64,000 nucleotides of DNA from Siphonodentalium dalli (lineage: Eukaryota; Mollusca; Scaphopoda; Gadilida; Siphonodentaliidae). The DNA lies in the NCBI GenBank assembly GCA_032622095.1, contig CP136064.1:140075954-140139953 (forward strand). Direction: 5' to 3'. Made by a program: the position numbers and the translations under genes. The notes under the pieces are model-generated. The model saw nothing but the letters and a program-made list of their open reading frames with translations, made no database searches and had not been told where the DNA came from. Below, piece after piece: positions 39,514 through 49,404 of this stretch. Position 1 is the stretch's first letter, and the number at the start of each line of letters is the position of its first letter.

Positions 39514-40553
39514 TTAATGACGGGGTACGATCTGGGGGCAGTCTGGGCATCCTCGATTTTTGAATTTGATATTGTTAGAATATGCGCTTATTATTTTTTC
39601 TGTGGTGTGTTTTTTGAATACGTGCCTACTTTGATTTTTAGTCATGGTGTTATCTAAATTGTTCCATGAAGTTGGGAATGCATGAAACGGTAGCTGTCCG
39701 GAAAAGGATGTTCTCGGGGTTTTGAGGAATAATGGGCGCTGTTGTCTAGTATCAGGTCCGGCAATACGTTTAGTGAATATTTGCGAGAAAGATTCAGGTA
39801 GGCGGTTGTAATACCAATCATGCATAAATAGAGTAGTATGGACTTTGTGAAGGTCGTATACCTTTAACATATTCTCTTTTTAAAACAAAGGTTCGGTATG
39901 GCTCCTGTACTTTTTATTACACACAATTCGTATTGCTCTTTTTTGTAATAAAAAGACCCGTTTTACCAAGGGAACATGGCCCCATATTTGGATTCCGTAT
40001 ACCAAGTGACTTTGGATTAAGGCATAATATAACGTTTTAAGGGCACTGCCTGGGAAAAAGTGTTTCACTTTATTTATATGATATATGGCGTGCGCTAATT
40101 TGAAGCAGACTGATTATATGTGTTTTTTAAATGATAGATTTTCATCTATGTGAATGCCTAAAAATTTGGTTGAGGTTTCGTGCTCACGATTTCCAATGCG
40201 ATTCAATTCTGTGTTATTTAAGAGAATTTTCATAGTGTTCCATTTGGTGTCATTATTTTCCGGGTGCATTAGCATGTAATTGCTCTTTTCTGTGTTTATA
40301 GAAAGCTTATTGCAGCAATACCAAGTGTAGATATTACGTAGTTCATTCTTCACATAACTTTCAATTTGGGTGCCGTTATCCCCGCTAGTCATTAAGGTGG
40401 TATCATTCGCGTAAGACAATTTATTCATGGTTGTCGCATTTGGCATATCGTTAGCGTAGATTAAAAAAATTATGGGGCTGAGTATTGAGCCTTGAGCGCT
40501 CCGCACGTTATGTCCATTGGTTTGGATTTATTTGCCTGAAGTTCAACATATTG
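39514..40553 (-). pseudogene. LINE B reverse transcriptase second half and C-terminal domain
   Basis: The reading resumes after LINE C at VELQANKSKPMDITCG. After a frameshift near 40500 it gives the palm motif QGSILSPIIFLIYANDMP and SYANDTTLM. The RT active site is normally YADD/FADD; here codon 40405-40407 encodes Asn, giving YAND, which removes a catalytic aspartate. KFLGIHIDENLSFKKHI follows, then the thumb-like LKTLYYALIQSHLVYGIQIWG, LLQKRAIRIVCNKKYR and a C-terminal LFLKTPRTSF...FPTSWNNLDN. Recognisable homology fades near 39570. Several frame changes (around 40090 and 39875) confirm a dead copy. Confidence 0.88.
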
Positions 40554-41119
40554 AGAAAACCATGCCGAATGCATGTCAAAAATGGGAATCCATATTTGGC
40601 GAGAAAATAGAAAATTGGGAAGAATATTTGAGCATGCCCTTTAAAACGACAACGGATACGAAATTACAGTGGCTCCAATTCAGAATAAACACACGAATTA
40701 TTAGTACCAATAAATTTCTGAAGGTGGCTAACCTTCGAGTCGACGATTTTTGCAATCGTTGTCATAGCGTACAGGAAACCATTTCTCACATTTTCTGGGA
40801 CTGTCCCCACGTCAAAACCTTTATGATAGAAATTGAAACATGGGCAAGAAACAACCAATTTCCTATTGATCTAACAAAAAAGAATATAATTATTGGCATA
40901 GATCATGAATACAAAAATTCAAAAAGTAATCTGTTCCTACTAGTGCTGAAAAAATATATATATAGAACAAAATTCACGCCCACACAACTATCACTTCGAC
41001 CGTTCCTTTGAGATCTTCAATTTAGGTATGAATGCGAGAGATACAACGCAAAATGTAACATGAACTATGAATTCGATAACCAATGGCTGACACTTCGAAA
41101 TGCCTTAAAAATTAAATAA
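40554..41119 (+). pseudogene. LINE C ORF2 C-terminus with RT-associated zinc-binding domain
   Basis: The sequence reads KWESIFGEKIENWEEYL, then LQWLQFRINTRIISTNKFL, then CNRCHSVQETISHIFWDC. The last has the Cys-x2-Cys...His-x4-Cys spacing of the zf-RVT type zinc-binding domain at the end of L1/Tx1-like ORF2 proteins. A TGA at 41009-41011 interrupts it. The same frame continues with LQFRYECERYNAKCN to a TAA at 41117-41119, which fits the true C-terminus of this family. The endonuclease and RT domains are absent because of 5' truncation. It belongs to a different LINE lineage from A, B, D and E. Confidence 0.85.
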
Positions 41120-41890
41120 CAGTGTCATTGAAAACAAGATATTTCAGGCACAAAGTACACCCCGAGCTTAACAATGACTGGACAACACACAAAATAAATC
41201 AATTACCCGGTACCCGAGCGGCAGACACTTATACAATCACTGTACAATTTCAGTACACCGATCATTTTTACTTTCCAATCATATTCCCCGAGAACGTCAA
41301 TAGATATGCCGGTTTGCTTAACAATACCACAATTTTTGTTCAGCCACAGTCCGAAACATCAAGAGAGCGTTGTGTATTTTCCCCGAGTGCTGTCGAACCA
41401 ATAATTACAACAACTACAATATTTGCAATACAGTTGCAATATGTTAGATTGTCTATTTATATTGTTTTTTGGTAAATTCAGAATGTAATAATATTTAAGA
41501 CTGCACATAGTGTTTGGAACTTTGATTATACAAACTTTAAATACTACATGTAACCAAATATTTTAAAGAAAAACAAAACAAAACAAAACAAAAAACAAAA
41601 AATTATGTTATCAGCATGGTTGTAGCAAAATAGAGCCAATTTTCTGGAGTAAAATAAATTATACCAGCGTAGCCTAAAATTCACTTTTAACCTGAACACT
41701 CTTTGTTAAAATTATCCAAACACACTGTGTGCCTTTAAATATTTTAGAATTATATGTAAGTAGGCCAGGCCATGGTAGAGTCTCACTCTTCCAAGCCTTG
41801 TATTGAGTGAATGAATGTCTGTGAATTTGTGTCTTTCTTCCTTTGTCATTCTTTCTGCTAAATAAAAAAAAAATATATATATATATATAT
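40554..41890 (+). mobile_element. LINE C: 5'-truncated retrotransposon inserted in LINE B
   Basis: The left end (40554) cuts straight from LINE B antisense into LINE C coding sequence. The right end has AATAAA-like A-rich sequence (41860-41872) followed by an (AT)n tail to about 41890, after which LINE B resumes. This is a typical product of target-primed reverse transcription: only the last ~190 codons and the 3' UTR were copied. The flanking target sequence reads ...TTCAACATATT on the left and ...ATATT GTTGCCTG on the right, so the target duplication, if any, is masked by the AT tail (ATATT at least). The 3' UTR (41120-41860) includes an A/C-rich run (AAACAAAAC repeats near 41575-41600). 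Confidence 0.88.
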
Positions 41891-42615
41891 TGTTGCCTGT
41901 TGTCTAGATAGCTTTGTAATCAAGACAGGGCAGTACCCCTTATCCCGTAATGATCTAACTTTGAAATTAATATATCATGATTTATAGTGTCAAATGCTTT
42001 ATAGAGGTCTAGGAATAGTGCTATTGTTGAATCCCTGGTTGTTTTATCGTTTGTTATTGGTGGAAAGAACGTAGAGTGGTTAGGACGGAAGCCGTATCGG
42101 TGCTTGTACAATATATCGTGCTCAGTTAAAAAATCTACTAGGCGTTTTTGCATTATTCGTTCTAATAGCTTGGAAAAAGTAGGTAGAATGCTGATTGGTC
42201 TATAGTTGGACATTTCGTGTGCATTGTTATTTTTCTGGATTGGAAGAACCTTTGCTATTTTCATTTTCTCTGGGACAATTCCTTGTTCAAATGAAAGGTT
42301 AAATAATATGTTTCAATGCCGGAGCTATGGTTTCAATTGTGTCCTTCATGAGTTTAGTGGTTATCCCTTTAAAGTCCATACTAGATTTACCTTTCATTGA
42401 TAAGCAGGTTAGAATAATTTGTTGGATTGTGGTTGGGGTAACATCAAAGATGTCAAGGTCTTCTATTCTATTGCGGAGATAATCAGAAAAATCTGCGTTG
42501 TGTTCATTCGCTACAAGTTGACTGGTTTTACGCCCAATACGCGAGAAGTACTCATTAAATTTGTTAGCAATAAGGCTGGGACGATAATTTTCTTGAAATC
42601 TATGAGAATGCATAC
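41889..42615 (-). pseudogene. LINE B reverse transcriptase, first half
   Basis: This part continues from the inverted linker with IANKFNEYFSRIG. It then gives the RT fingers (KIAKVLPI, NYRPISILPTFSKLLERIM), YGFRPNHST and the palm motif A (FLDLYKAFDTINHDIL, with the first catalytic Asp intact). It ends at HYGIRGTALS, a TGA at 41920-41922 (expected Trp) and then LQSYLDNRQQY, where LINE C is inserted. The family polymerises cDNA directly at the nicked target. RT continues at 40553. Confidence 0.9.
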
Positions 42616-42955
42616 GAATTGGCATTTCCACCCAAGAATCGCAAAATACCCAAGAAATTTAAAAAACACCAGCCCTGGATGACAGGAGGTCTGATTAAAT
42701 CAAGTATCGTAAAGCAAGAATTATATACCAAGAAACTTAAATCAGCATCCGATCGAGCCACATATACATACTTAAATTATCGCCAATTATATAATAACCT
42801 TCTCAGAAAGAGCAAACAATTATATTACTCACGAATTCTTGATGAAAACAAGAACGATCTGAAGAAAACCTGGACTATACTGAAGGGTGCACTAAAGATG
42901 GAAGGGGGGCACTGTTGATCACCCTAAGGTCATTTTCGATAACGGACTGAAATTA
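42616..42955 (+). other. Inverted internal segment of LINE B
   Basis: The plus strand encodes the part of the LINE ORF2 linker that should lie between endonuclease and RT on the minus strand: KNRKIPKKFKK, PWMTGGLIKS, LYYSRILDENKNDLKKTWTI and, after a frameshift, DHPKVIFDNG. Flipping 42616-42955 restores one continuous coding order and joins the flanks in frame at both ends. The short inverted repeats GCATACG (42610-42616) and CGTATGC (42956-42962) sit exactly at the two breakpoints. Confidence 0.82.
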
Positions 42956-43928
42956 CGTATGCACGATCAATTGAATTACATTGTAATACAGATTCAAATT
43001 TGCATGTTTGTAGAACAGATTTGAAGTTACTGATATGTTTAGTGCTAAAAGATCTTTGGGTGGTATTATGGGGCCTGTATCGAGGGTGTGAGATGCGTGT
43101 ATCTGCTTATTCGGTTCGCTGTAGAATGTGCCGAAATGATCGGATACGTCACATGTAATTATGCCTGCGCTATGTTCATTGCTGAGTGGTCTGTCATTCG
43201 AATTGGCTTGGTAATCATGGGCACGAATCCTCTGGTGAAAATATTGTTAATAAACTCATTTGTTTTGGAATGCGTGTTAAAATTAAGTAAGTCTATATTG
43301 AAGTCCCCTGCTATGTATGACGTGTGATCTTTAAATTTTTCTAAAATACCATCGAATTTCGCCATGAATTTATCTATATCAGCTGTATTCGGCCTGTAAA
43401 TACAACCGATGATATGGGAGTTATGCTTTGCTGGGTTTATTTCTATAAATACAGTTTCAATTACATGCGGAATGAATTCAGTGAGATCGGGTCTAATTTT
43501 GTATGGAATGTTGTCTTGAACGAATAGACATACCCCTCCCCTGCCATCGTCGTCTGACCGACATCTAAATTCAATGGGATGATAACCCGGTATTTGGTGA
43601 TCGGATGTTTGATAAATTTTAAACGTTTCTGTTAGGGCAATTATGTCAAATTCATCGGTGGATTTCAAGTCGCACAGAACGTTACACAGATATTCGAAAT
43701 TTGCATTTAAGCTTCTACAATTCAAGGTAAAAATAGAAATTTTTGTTTTATTATTCAAATAGTCATGGCCTGTGTTGGGGAGAAATAATGACACTCATTA
43801 TCGGGTACAATGTTAGACTCTAAATACGTATCCGCGTTATTTCCTTCTATATCGGCCCATTTTACGGCGAAATCATAAGCGTCCGAGTTCCTGAGCTCAT
43901 CCAGAGTAACCACATTACTTGCTAACAT
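42956..43928 (-). pseudogene. LINE B leader and AP endonuclease domain
   Basis: ORF2 probably begins at 43928 (MLASNVVTLDELRNSD). The leader then shifts frame near 43800 into the endonuclease. Motifs seen in order: SIFTLNCRSLNANFEYL, IIALTETF, GGVCLFVQD, GCIYRPN, AGDFNIDLLNF and PIRMTDHSA. The catalytic SDHFGTFYS is found in a second frame (near 43130) after a frameshift around 43165. A post-endonuclease linker (SFSTKHISNFKSVLQ) follows in a third frame, down to the inversion breakpoint near 42956. Its role would be nicking of target DNA for target-primed reverse transcription. The copy is broken by at least three frameshifts. Confidence 0.85.
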
Positions 43929-44598
43929 TGATTTGGATTGTATGGGTAGAATGCAGCCAGCTGGTTTCCGTTGTTATCAACAGCGTCCTTGGTAACGTCA
44001 ACACGCACAACGTATTTTCATGCAATCGGCGGCGACCTCTTTCTAAAAGATCAAATGATGCGCCCCAACAAGCACTCAAATAGAATTGTTTAATGTTCAG
44101 TTTGTGAAGTCTGTAACTTGATTAAGCAACTGGAAGTTTGTTACTATAAAATATACGATATTCTTCCTTCCGTGAGCTGGTGAATTTGCACTACCGATAA
44201 TCGATATCGGTGCTAGTGCGAGTGCTACTGGCTACTGCTCAACTTCAAGTTCAGACTTTCATTCATAAACAACCATATTCACATGACTGCTATATATACT
44301 CGTACAATTCAGTTTGACAAATGACTTGTTCCTATTTACATGTCAATGTTAACATACATGACTAATAGTATGCACAGAAATTCATATACAGCTGTTTACA
44401 GTGAATTCCCCCGCCACCGCAAATCTCTGTTTTAGTGTTCCAAAAAAGGTCGGAAAAAACTGCCGAAAACGGAAAACAATTTGGACGCTGGGGGTGGGTG
44501 GGTCCCAACAAGGGTAGAAAGTCAAAAATCAGCATACGTGCCTGCAAATTTTTTCCGACTCCCCCCTGCACAATTTAGAAATATAATCTCCTATATAT
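43929..44598. other. Intergenic, no gene seen
   Basis: This lies upstream of LINE B on the minus strand. It could hold LINE B 5' UTR or a lost ORF1, but no supported frame, RNA gene or repeat was found. A G/C-rich phrase (GGGGGTGGGTGGGTCC, about 44490-44505) is the only compositional feature. Confidence 0.4.
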
Positions 44599-44655
44599 TT
44601 TGAGAACTACGTATATGTGTATATATGTGTGTATATATATATGTGTGTGTGGTTA
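44599..44655. repeat. TATG/TG/TA microsatellite
   Basis: The stretch is a run of TATATG, TGTG and TATA units. It is simple sequence. Confidence 0.85.
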
Positions 44656-45148
44656 CTTCATAGAATCGAAAACGGCTGCGCGGATCGAGCTCAAATTTCG
44701 TATATAAGTGTAAAAACCCACGGGATCGTCCACGTCGCATTTTGGACAAACTCAGAGCACCGCTTCTCCCCTACCCAGTCACAAAAATGGCACCGCGGGT
44801 TTAACACACCAACGCTCCTTATATCTTCCATATTGGGAGATTTAACCGGGTAACGCTCTTTATAGTCATCGACGTATTGATCTAAGAGGCGTAACTCTAC
44901 ATTTTTTATTAGTTTTCGCAATGTGATTCTTACGTCTGGGTCTCGGCGTGTGCGTCATTATACAGACATGAGCGTGTTGTGTGATTCTTACGTACTCAGG
45001 GCTTCCTAGGAACGCGGATCGGGTCAGTTTTTTCCGCTTTAGGTGATTTTCACCTTGAAACGGGTACCCACAAATTATATATATGTGTGCATGTGTCCGA
45101 TTGCGCTCACACTTGCTACCTACGGGAAGTGTCATGGACGGGGTAAGA

Positions 45149-46510
45149 TGTGACCCCGACCTGACCTTGACCTTGAAAATGATCAATTCAAGGTAAAATC
45201 GGGTAAAATATTGAAAAACCAAAAATTAATTCAAAAATATAAAACAAAAAATTAAATTAAAAAATTAAATTAATTCAAAAAAATTAAAATTGTCATGTTT
45301 CTGACGGACGCCGCCAGTGGCGGGCTAACATGTGGGGGTACTTTCGGCCGTGGAGTGGCATGGGCCTGTTAATTTGCCCGTGCGACATGACCTTGACCTT
45401 GAAATCGGGTCATTTCAAGGTCAAACGCCCGAATATCACGCGATTTCGATGAAACTTGGTATGTGGTGGTATTTTCGGCAGGGGAGTGGCATAGGCCTAT
45501 TAATTTGCCCGTGCGACGTGACCTTGACCTTGAAATCGGGTAATTTCAAGGTCAAACGCCCGAATATCACGGGATTTCGATGAAAATTTGTGTATAGGGA
45601 TACTTTCGTATGGGGAGTCTCATAAGCCTATTCATTTGCCCGTGGGACGTGACCTTGATATTGAAATCGAGTCAATTCAAGGTCAAATCGCGAATTTTGA
45701 TGGGATTTCGACAAAATTTGATACTTTTGTCCACTGAGTCAAATCGTGACCCTGACCTCACCTTGACCTTCAAAATGATCAATTCAAGGTCAAATCGGGT
45801 AAAACCGGATGGATTTCAACGGGTACTTTTGTCGGGTACTTTTGTCTGGGCAGTGTTTTGGACGGGTCAAATCGATGAAACTTGGCATGTGTCGGTACTT
45901 TCGGCCGGGAAGTGTCATAGGCCTATTAATTTACCCGTGCGACGTGACCTTGAATTTGAAATCGGGTCATTTCAAAGTCAAACGCCCGAATATCACGGGA
46001 TTTCGATGAAACTTGGTAAGTGGGGGTGCTTTCGGCCTGTAATGGCATAGGCTTATTAATTTGCCCGTACGACGTTACCTTGACCTTGAAATCGGGTCAT
46101 TTCAAGGTCAAACGCCCGAATATCACGGGATTTTGATGAAAATAAGTGTCTAGGGATACTTTCGTATGGGGAGTCTCGTTGGCCTATTCACTTGCCCATG
46201 CGACGTGACCTTGAAATCGGGTCAATTCAAGGTCAAATCGCGAATATTGATGGCATTTCCACGAAATTTGATACATAGAGTTACTTTTGTCCACTGAGTG
46301 TTTTGGACGGATGACCCCGACCTCACCTTGACCTTCAAAATGATCAATTCAAGGTCAAATTGGGTAAAACTGGATGGATTTCGACGGGTACTTTTGTCGG
46401 GTACTTTTGTCTGGGCAGTGTTTTGGAAGGGTCAAATCGTGACCCCACCTGACCCCTTCACCTTTAAAATGGACAATTCAAGGTCAAAGCCCGGACGAAG
46501 TCGGGTCACC
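45149..46510. repeat. GGTCA-rich minisatellite, ~131 bp unit with 556 bp higher-order period
   Basis: The landmark GCCCGTGCGACGTGACC (or variants) recurs at about 45377, 45508, 45639, 45933, 46064 and 46194. Spacings are 131, 131, 294, 131 and 130. Three units plus a ~163 bp spacer containing TACTTTTGTCGGGTACTTTTG form a 556 bp higher-order unit present twice. The plus strand holds at least eight exact TCAAGGTCA (about 45415, 45547, 45676, 45784, 46101, 46229, 46350, 46478) and several TGACCTTGA. TCAAGGTCA is the extended half-site known for ERR and NR5A nuclear receptors. ORFs across the region are by-products of the repeat. An A/T-only low-complexity run lies at 45218-45292. Confidence 0.85.
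45393..45424. repeat. Hairpin inside the GGTCA minisatellite unit
   Basis: The arm TTGACCTTGAAAT is separated by the 6-base loop CGGGTC from its exact complement ATTTCAAGGTCAA. The same dyad recurs in other units with small changes (for example around 45524 and 46080). It places two receptor-type half-sites in everted or inverted order about one and a half helical turns apart. Confidence 0.8.
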
Positions 46511-46769
46511 TCCTAGTTATAATATAACGCGGACTATTTCGCGGTGCAGTCGTATGAATACAAAACTTTCATAATTAGGTTTAGTCTCTACTAAACAGAT
46601 AGGGGCCTGAACCCTAATTTCAGGTTTCAGCATGCAATTTTCTCCGTTTGTTAATTGAACAGGTTCTGTTGCACATGCAGGCTCCAATTGTATGAAATTT
46701 GACTGTCAATCAAGACTTGCAGGAATATACCATTACAAAGAAGTGGACTATCGTTTTAAACCAGATGAA

Positions 46770-46896
46770 TTGGAATTAAGTCCAAATGAATTGGACTTAA
46801 GTCCAAATCAATTCACTAATTGGACTTAAGTCAAAATCATTTGGACCTAAGTCCAATTATGTGGACTTAAGTCCAATTATTTGGACTTAAGTCCAA
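46770..46896. repeat. Cluster of six 16 bp palindromes at about 20 bp spacing
   Basis: Copies of TTGGACTTAAGTCCAA begin at 46770 (one mismatch), 46791 (perfect), 46820 (one mismatch), 46841 (one mismatch), 46861 (first base differs) and 46881 (perfect). Spacings are 21, 29, 21, 20 and 20 bases. The region is a short tandem repeat made of dyads. Confidence 0.88.
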
Positions 46897-48059
46897 ATAT
46901 TTATATTCCTAGCCGCTGCTTATCCCAAGCCTCTCGTCGATCACCCCACGCTCAAAGGCTGAAAAGGAATAACCATGGCTAATTAATATTATTGATGCTG
47001 TTTTGTTTTGTAGTATAATAATGTTGTGTTCACCTCTAACTGTTAGAACTTTGAACAAGCGCTATATAAAAATATTATTATTAGTATTAGTGTTTATTTT
47101 GTATTTTAAGGGGAATAATCCTATTTGCCATGGTGAACGGTCGCCTCCCTTTCAATGACGGTCAGCTGATAGAAATGGACGAAGATATGAGGATGCAGCG
47201 ACTCAGATTTGAAAGGCATGTTTCATTCGGTATGGATTTGGTTAATCTTATTCGGTATGGTTTTGGTGTGAAAATTTAAAGTGGGGTGTCCTAAAATTCC
47301 GGTATTTGAGTGACTCTATTAATAAACAGTATTGACCAACCGTGAATACAATGGGAATAAATCGCTTTGAATTTTATTTAATCTTTGGATGCGATTTGGT
47401 TTGTAAACGTGAAGAAGGATATCTGTGCCAACACTTCAATGTACATGTATACAGAGTAGCGTCCAGCTTTGAAAGGCGGGTATTCGTGAATTTATATCTA
47501 GCTCACGGTCCCCATTTGACTGATCACTGTCAAAAGAGCTTTATTGTTACAGTGAATGTGGAAACAATTCTCGTCATATGATTTTGTGGTTACCTGTGTT
47601 GATTGAATGGCTACCTCCATCACGAGCCTTTTAAATATACACTATGTGCAAATATCAGGCCTTTTCTGGTATATAGACTTTGAGGTCCGAATCGGCATCT
47701 CCAGTTTAGACCTAGTTTAAACTGGGTTTAGTAGTAAAACCAAGTTTTACTCGATCGCGGGGACGACATAGATTTTGTCGATTTCGTAACCTGTGGGCCA
47801 CATTTGTTCAATTACAAGAATAGGAGGCGTGTTCTGTTTGTTTATTATGACCACTTGTCAATACATTGTCGGGTCACGCGCCCGGTTTTCCTTGTCTAAT
47901 CTCCTAAGCACGCGAATAACCCGTGCGCTTTGAGAAATCACGACGAATTCACGAACTGTTGTATAGCGGTTAGCTATTATATAACATCATGGACGATCAT
48001 TGCCGATCATGACGATGACGTTTGGAACTTATTTCCTATTCCTTATTCGCAAAATGCCT
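46897..48059. other. Intergenic, no gene seen
   Basis: Plus-strand frames near 47342 (79 codons) and 47930 (71 codons) look like chance ORFs. No repeat family or RNA gene was recognised. TTTAAACTGGGTTTAGTAG (47726-47744) is a minor dyad-like stretch. Confidence 0.4.
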
Positions 48060-48830
48060 CTTTCGGTCAATTTGACCACATGGGTGGTGACCCGCCCCAA
48101 ATACCCACCAGAAACACCCATTTTCGGGAACGGTATCAGATTTAGGCTAATTTGACGGCAGGGCTGGGTGGCCCGTCCAAAATTCGCAATAGAACCCCAC
48201 ACACCCCACCCATCAACCGAGGGTTACCACACGATGAGGTGTAAATGGGGTATGGACCATTTTCGAGAACGGTAAGGATTTGGGCCGATTTGACGACAGG
48301 AGTGTTGACCCCCACTAAATACCCCTAGAAACACCCCACCCTCATCACTGGGGTGAATATGAGGTATGGAACATTTTATAACTTATTCGCAAAAAAAATT
48401 AATATTTTTCTGTCAATATTACGTCACGGGTGTGTGGCCCCCCAAATACCCCATAAAAACACCAGAGAGGGTCGAAATGGGGTTTGGACCATATTCGAAA
48501 ACGGTAAGGATTTCGCCCAATTGGCTGGATGAAAATCAGAAAATTGGGTATGGACCATTTTATTCCTTATTTGCAATGGGTGGGTGGCGCGCCCTCAAAT
48601 ACCCCATATAAACACCTGAGCGGGAGAAAATGGGGTATGGACCCCGGGTGAGTGGCTATGGTGTTTCTGTGGGATATTTGGGGCGGGCCACCCACCGTTC
48701 TCGTAAATGGTCCATACCCCATTTCACCAAGCTCGGGATGGTACCTCCGGGGTGAGGGTGTTTCTATGGGGTATTTGGGCCGGCTACCAACACATGCCGT
48801 AAAATTGACCGATAGTAGTATAGGAAGAGT
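48060..48830. repeat. Degenerate GC-rich minisatellite with inverted units
   Basis: Units contain GGTGGCCCGCCCCAAATACCCC, AGAAACACC and ATGGGGTATGGACCATTTTCGAGAACGGTAAGGATTTGGGC phrases. They recur on the plus strand near 48085, 48230, 48310, 48430 and 48590 at irregular spacing. From about 48645 to 48790 the same phrases appear as reverse complement (TATTTGGGGCGGGCCACCC, GTTTCTATGGGGTATTTGGG). The block therefore contains a direct array and an inverted partner and could fold on itself. ORFs here follow the repeat and are not genes. Confidence 0.75.
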
Positions 48831-48840
48831 ATTCTAGTAT

Positions 48841-49404
48841 ACCGTTTGACTTGACTTTGCTCAGCTCTTGTTCCTGTGCCATCAGGGCTTAGAGGTCACG
48901 CCGCGTGGGTGTATATGGGTGAAGGTTATCACGAAAATAGCGCCTGATTATCGCGTGTATGTCTAGGGTTTTTGGCAAAGAATATATTCCACAACAAATC
49001 GGCGAAGATTATCACCAAAATAGCGCGTTATCGGGACGTGTATTTCTAGGTCACGGGCAACAAGTCGGCGAAGGCTATCGTAGTATAGGCTACGTATTCG
49101 GGTAGACGGTTTGACTGCCTAAACCCTAAGCGCCTGATCCTGAGCTATCAAGGTGGGGTTAGAGGTCACGCCGCGCTATGTGTTATCACTAATGATATTT
49201 CGGATGAAAGTTATTACCAGAATAGGGCCTGATTATCTCTTGTTAATCACGAGGAGGACATATAGTGCGTGAGGGTCGCGTGTACTAGCGGCAAACAATG
49301 CGTGTATGTCTAAACGATATATCCCTCGCGTTAACTCTACCGCTTATCGCCTGCGTTTCCTATAAAATATATCTCCCTCGCGTTAACCAGAGAGCTTATC
49401 GCCT
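48841..49404. repeat. Degenerate repeats: TTATCACSAAAATAGCG block and CTCGCGTTAAC block
   Basis: The phrase GAAGGTTATCACGAAAATAGCGCC (48922-48945) returns as GAAGATTATCACCAAAATAGCGCG (about 49005) and in weaker form near 49070 and 49215. The phrase ATATCTCCCTCGCGTTAAC..(A)G..GCTTATCGCCT occurs near 49318 and 49367. These are old diverged tandem units. Confidence 0.6.

Larger units (their letters stand above)
39514..43928 (-). mobile_element. LINE B: near-complete APE-type non-LTR retrotransposon, inverted inside and interrupted by LINE C
   Basis: Read on the minus strand, the order is N-terminal leader (from 43928), endonuclease, linker, reverse transcriptase, thumb-like C-terminal domain. 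This is the standard order of CR1/Rex/L2-like ORF2. Two structural events break it: a 340 bp segment (42616-42955) lies in reverse orientation, and LINE C (40554-41890) sits in the RT palm. Point lesions include frameshifts in the leader (near 43800) and endonuclease (near 43165), a TGG to TGA change at 41920-41922, a frameshift near 40500 and a mutated catalytic motif. No clear poly(A) or target duplication was found at its outer ends, so the outer limits are approximate. Confidence 0.88.

Noticed and set aside
39265-39657. 130-codon plus-strand ORF as a gene
   Set aside because: Its second half is antisense to LINE B coding sequence and the first half matches nothing known. There is no splice or promoter evidence beyond a YY1-like motif.
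41575-41600. A/C-rich run as the poly(A) end of LINE C
   Set aside because: Unique-looking 3' UTR continues for about 270 bases beyond it, to an AATAAA-like signal and AT tail at 41860-41890 that abuts LINE B.
42616-42918. Twin-priming inversion as the origin of the inverted LINE B segment
   Set aside because: Twin priming leaves the inverted part at the 5' end of the insert. Here correctly oriented endonuclease of the same element lies upstream, and both breakpoints rejoin in frame when flipped.
45332-46516. Several ORFs in the GGTCA minisatellite
   Set aside because: They repeat with the 131 bp unit and change frame between units; they are by-products of the repeat.
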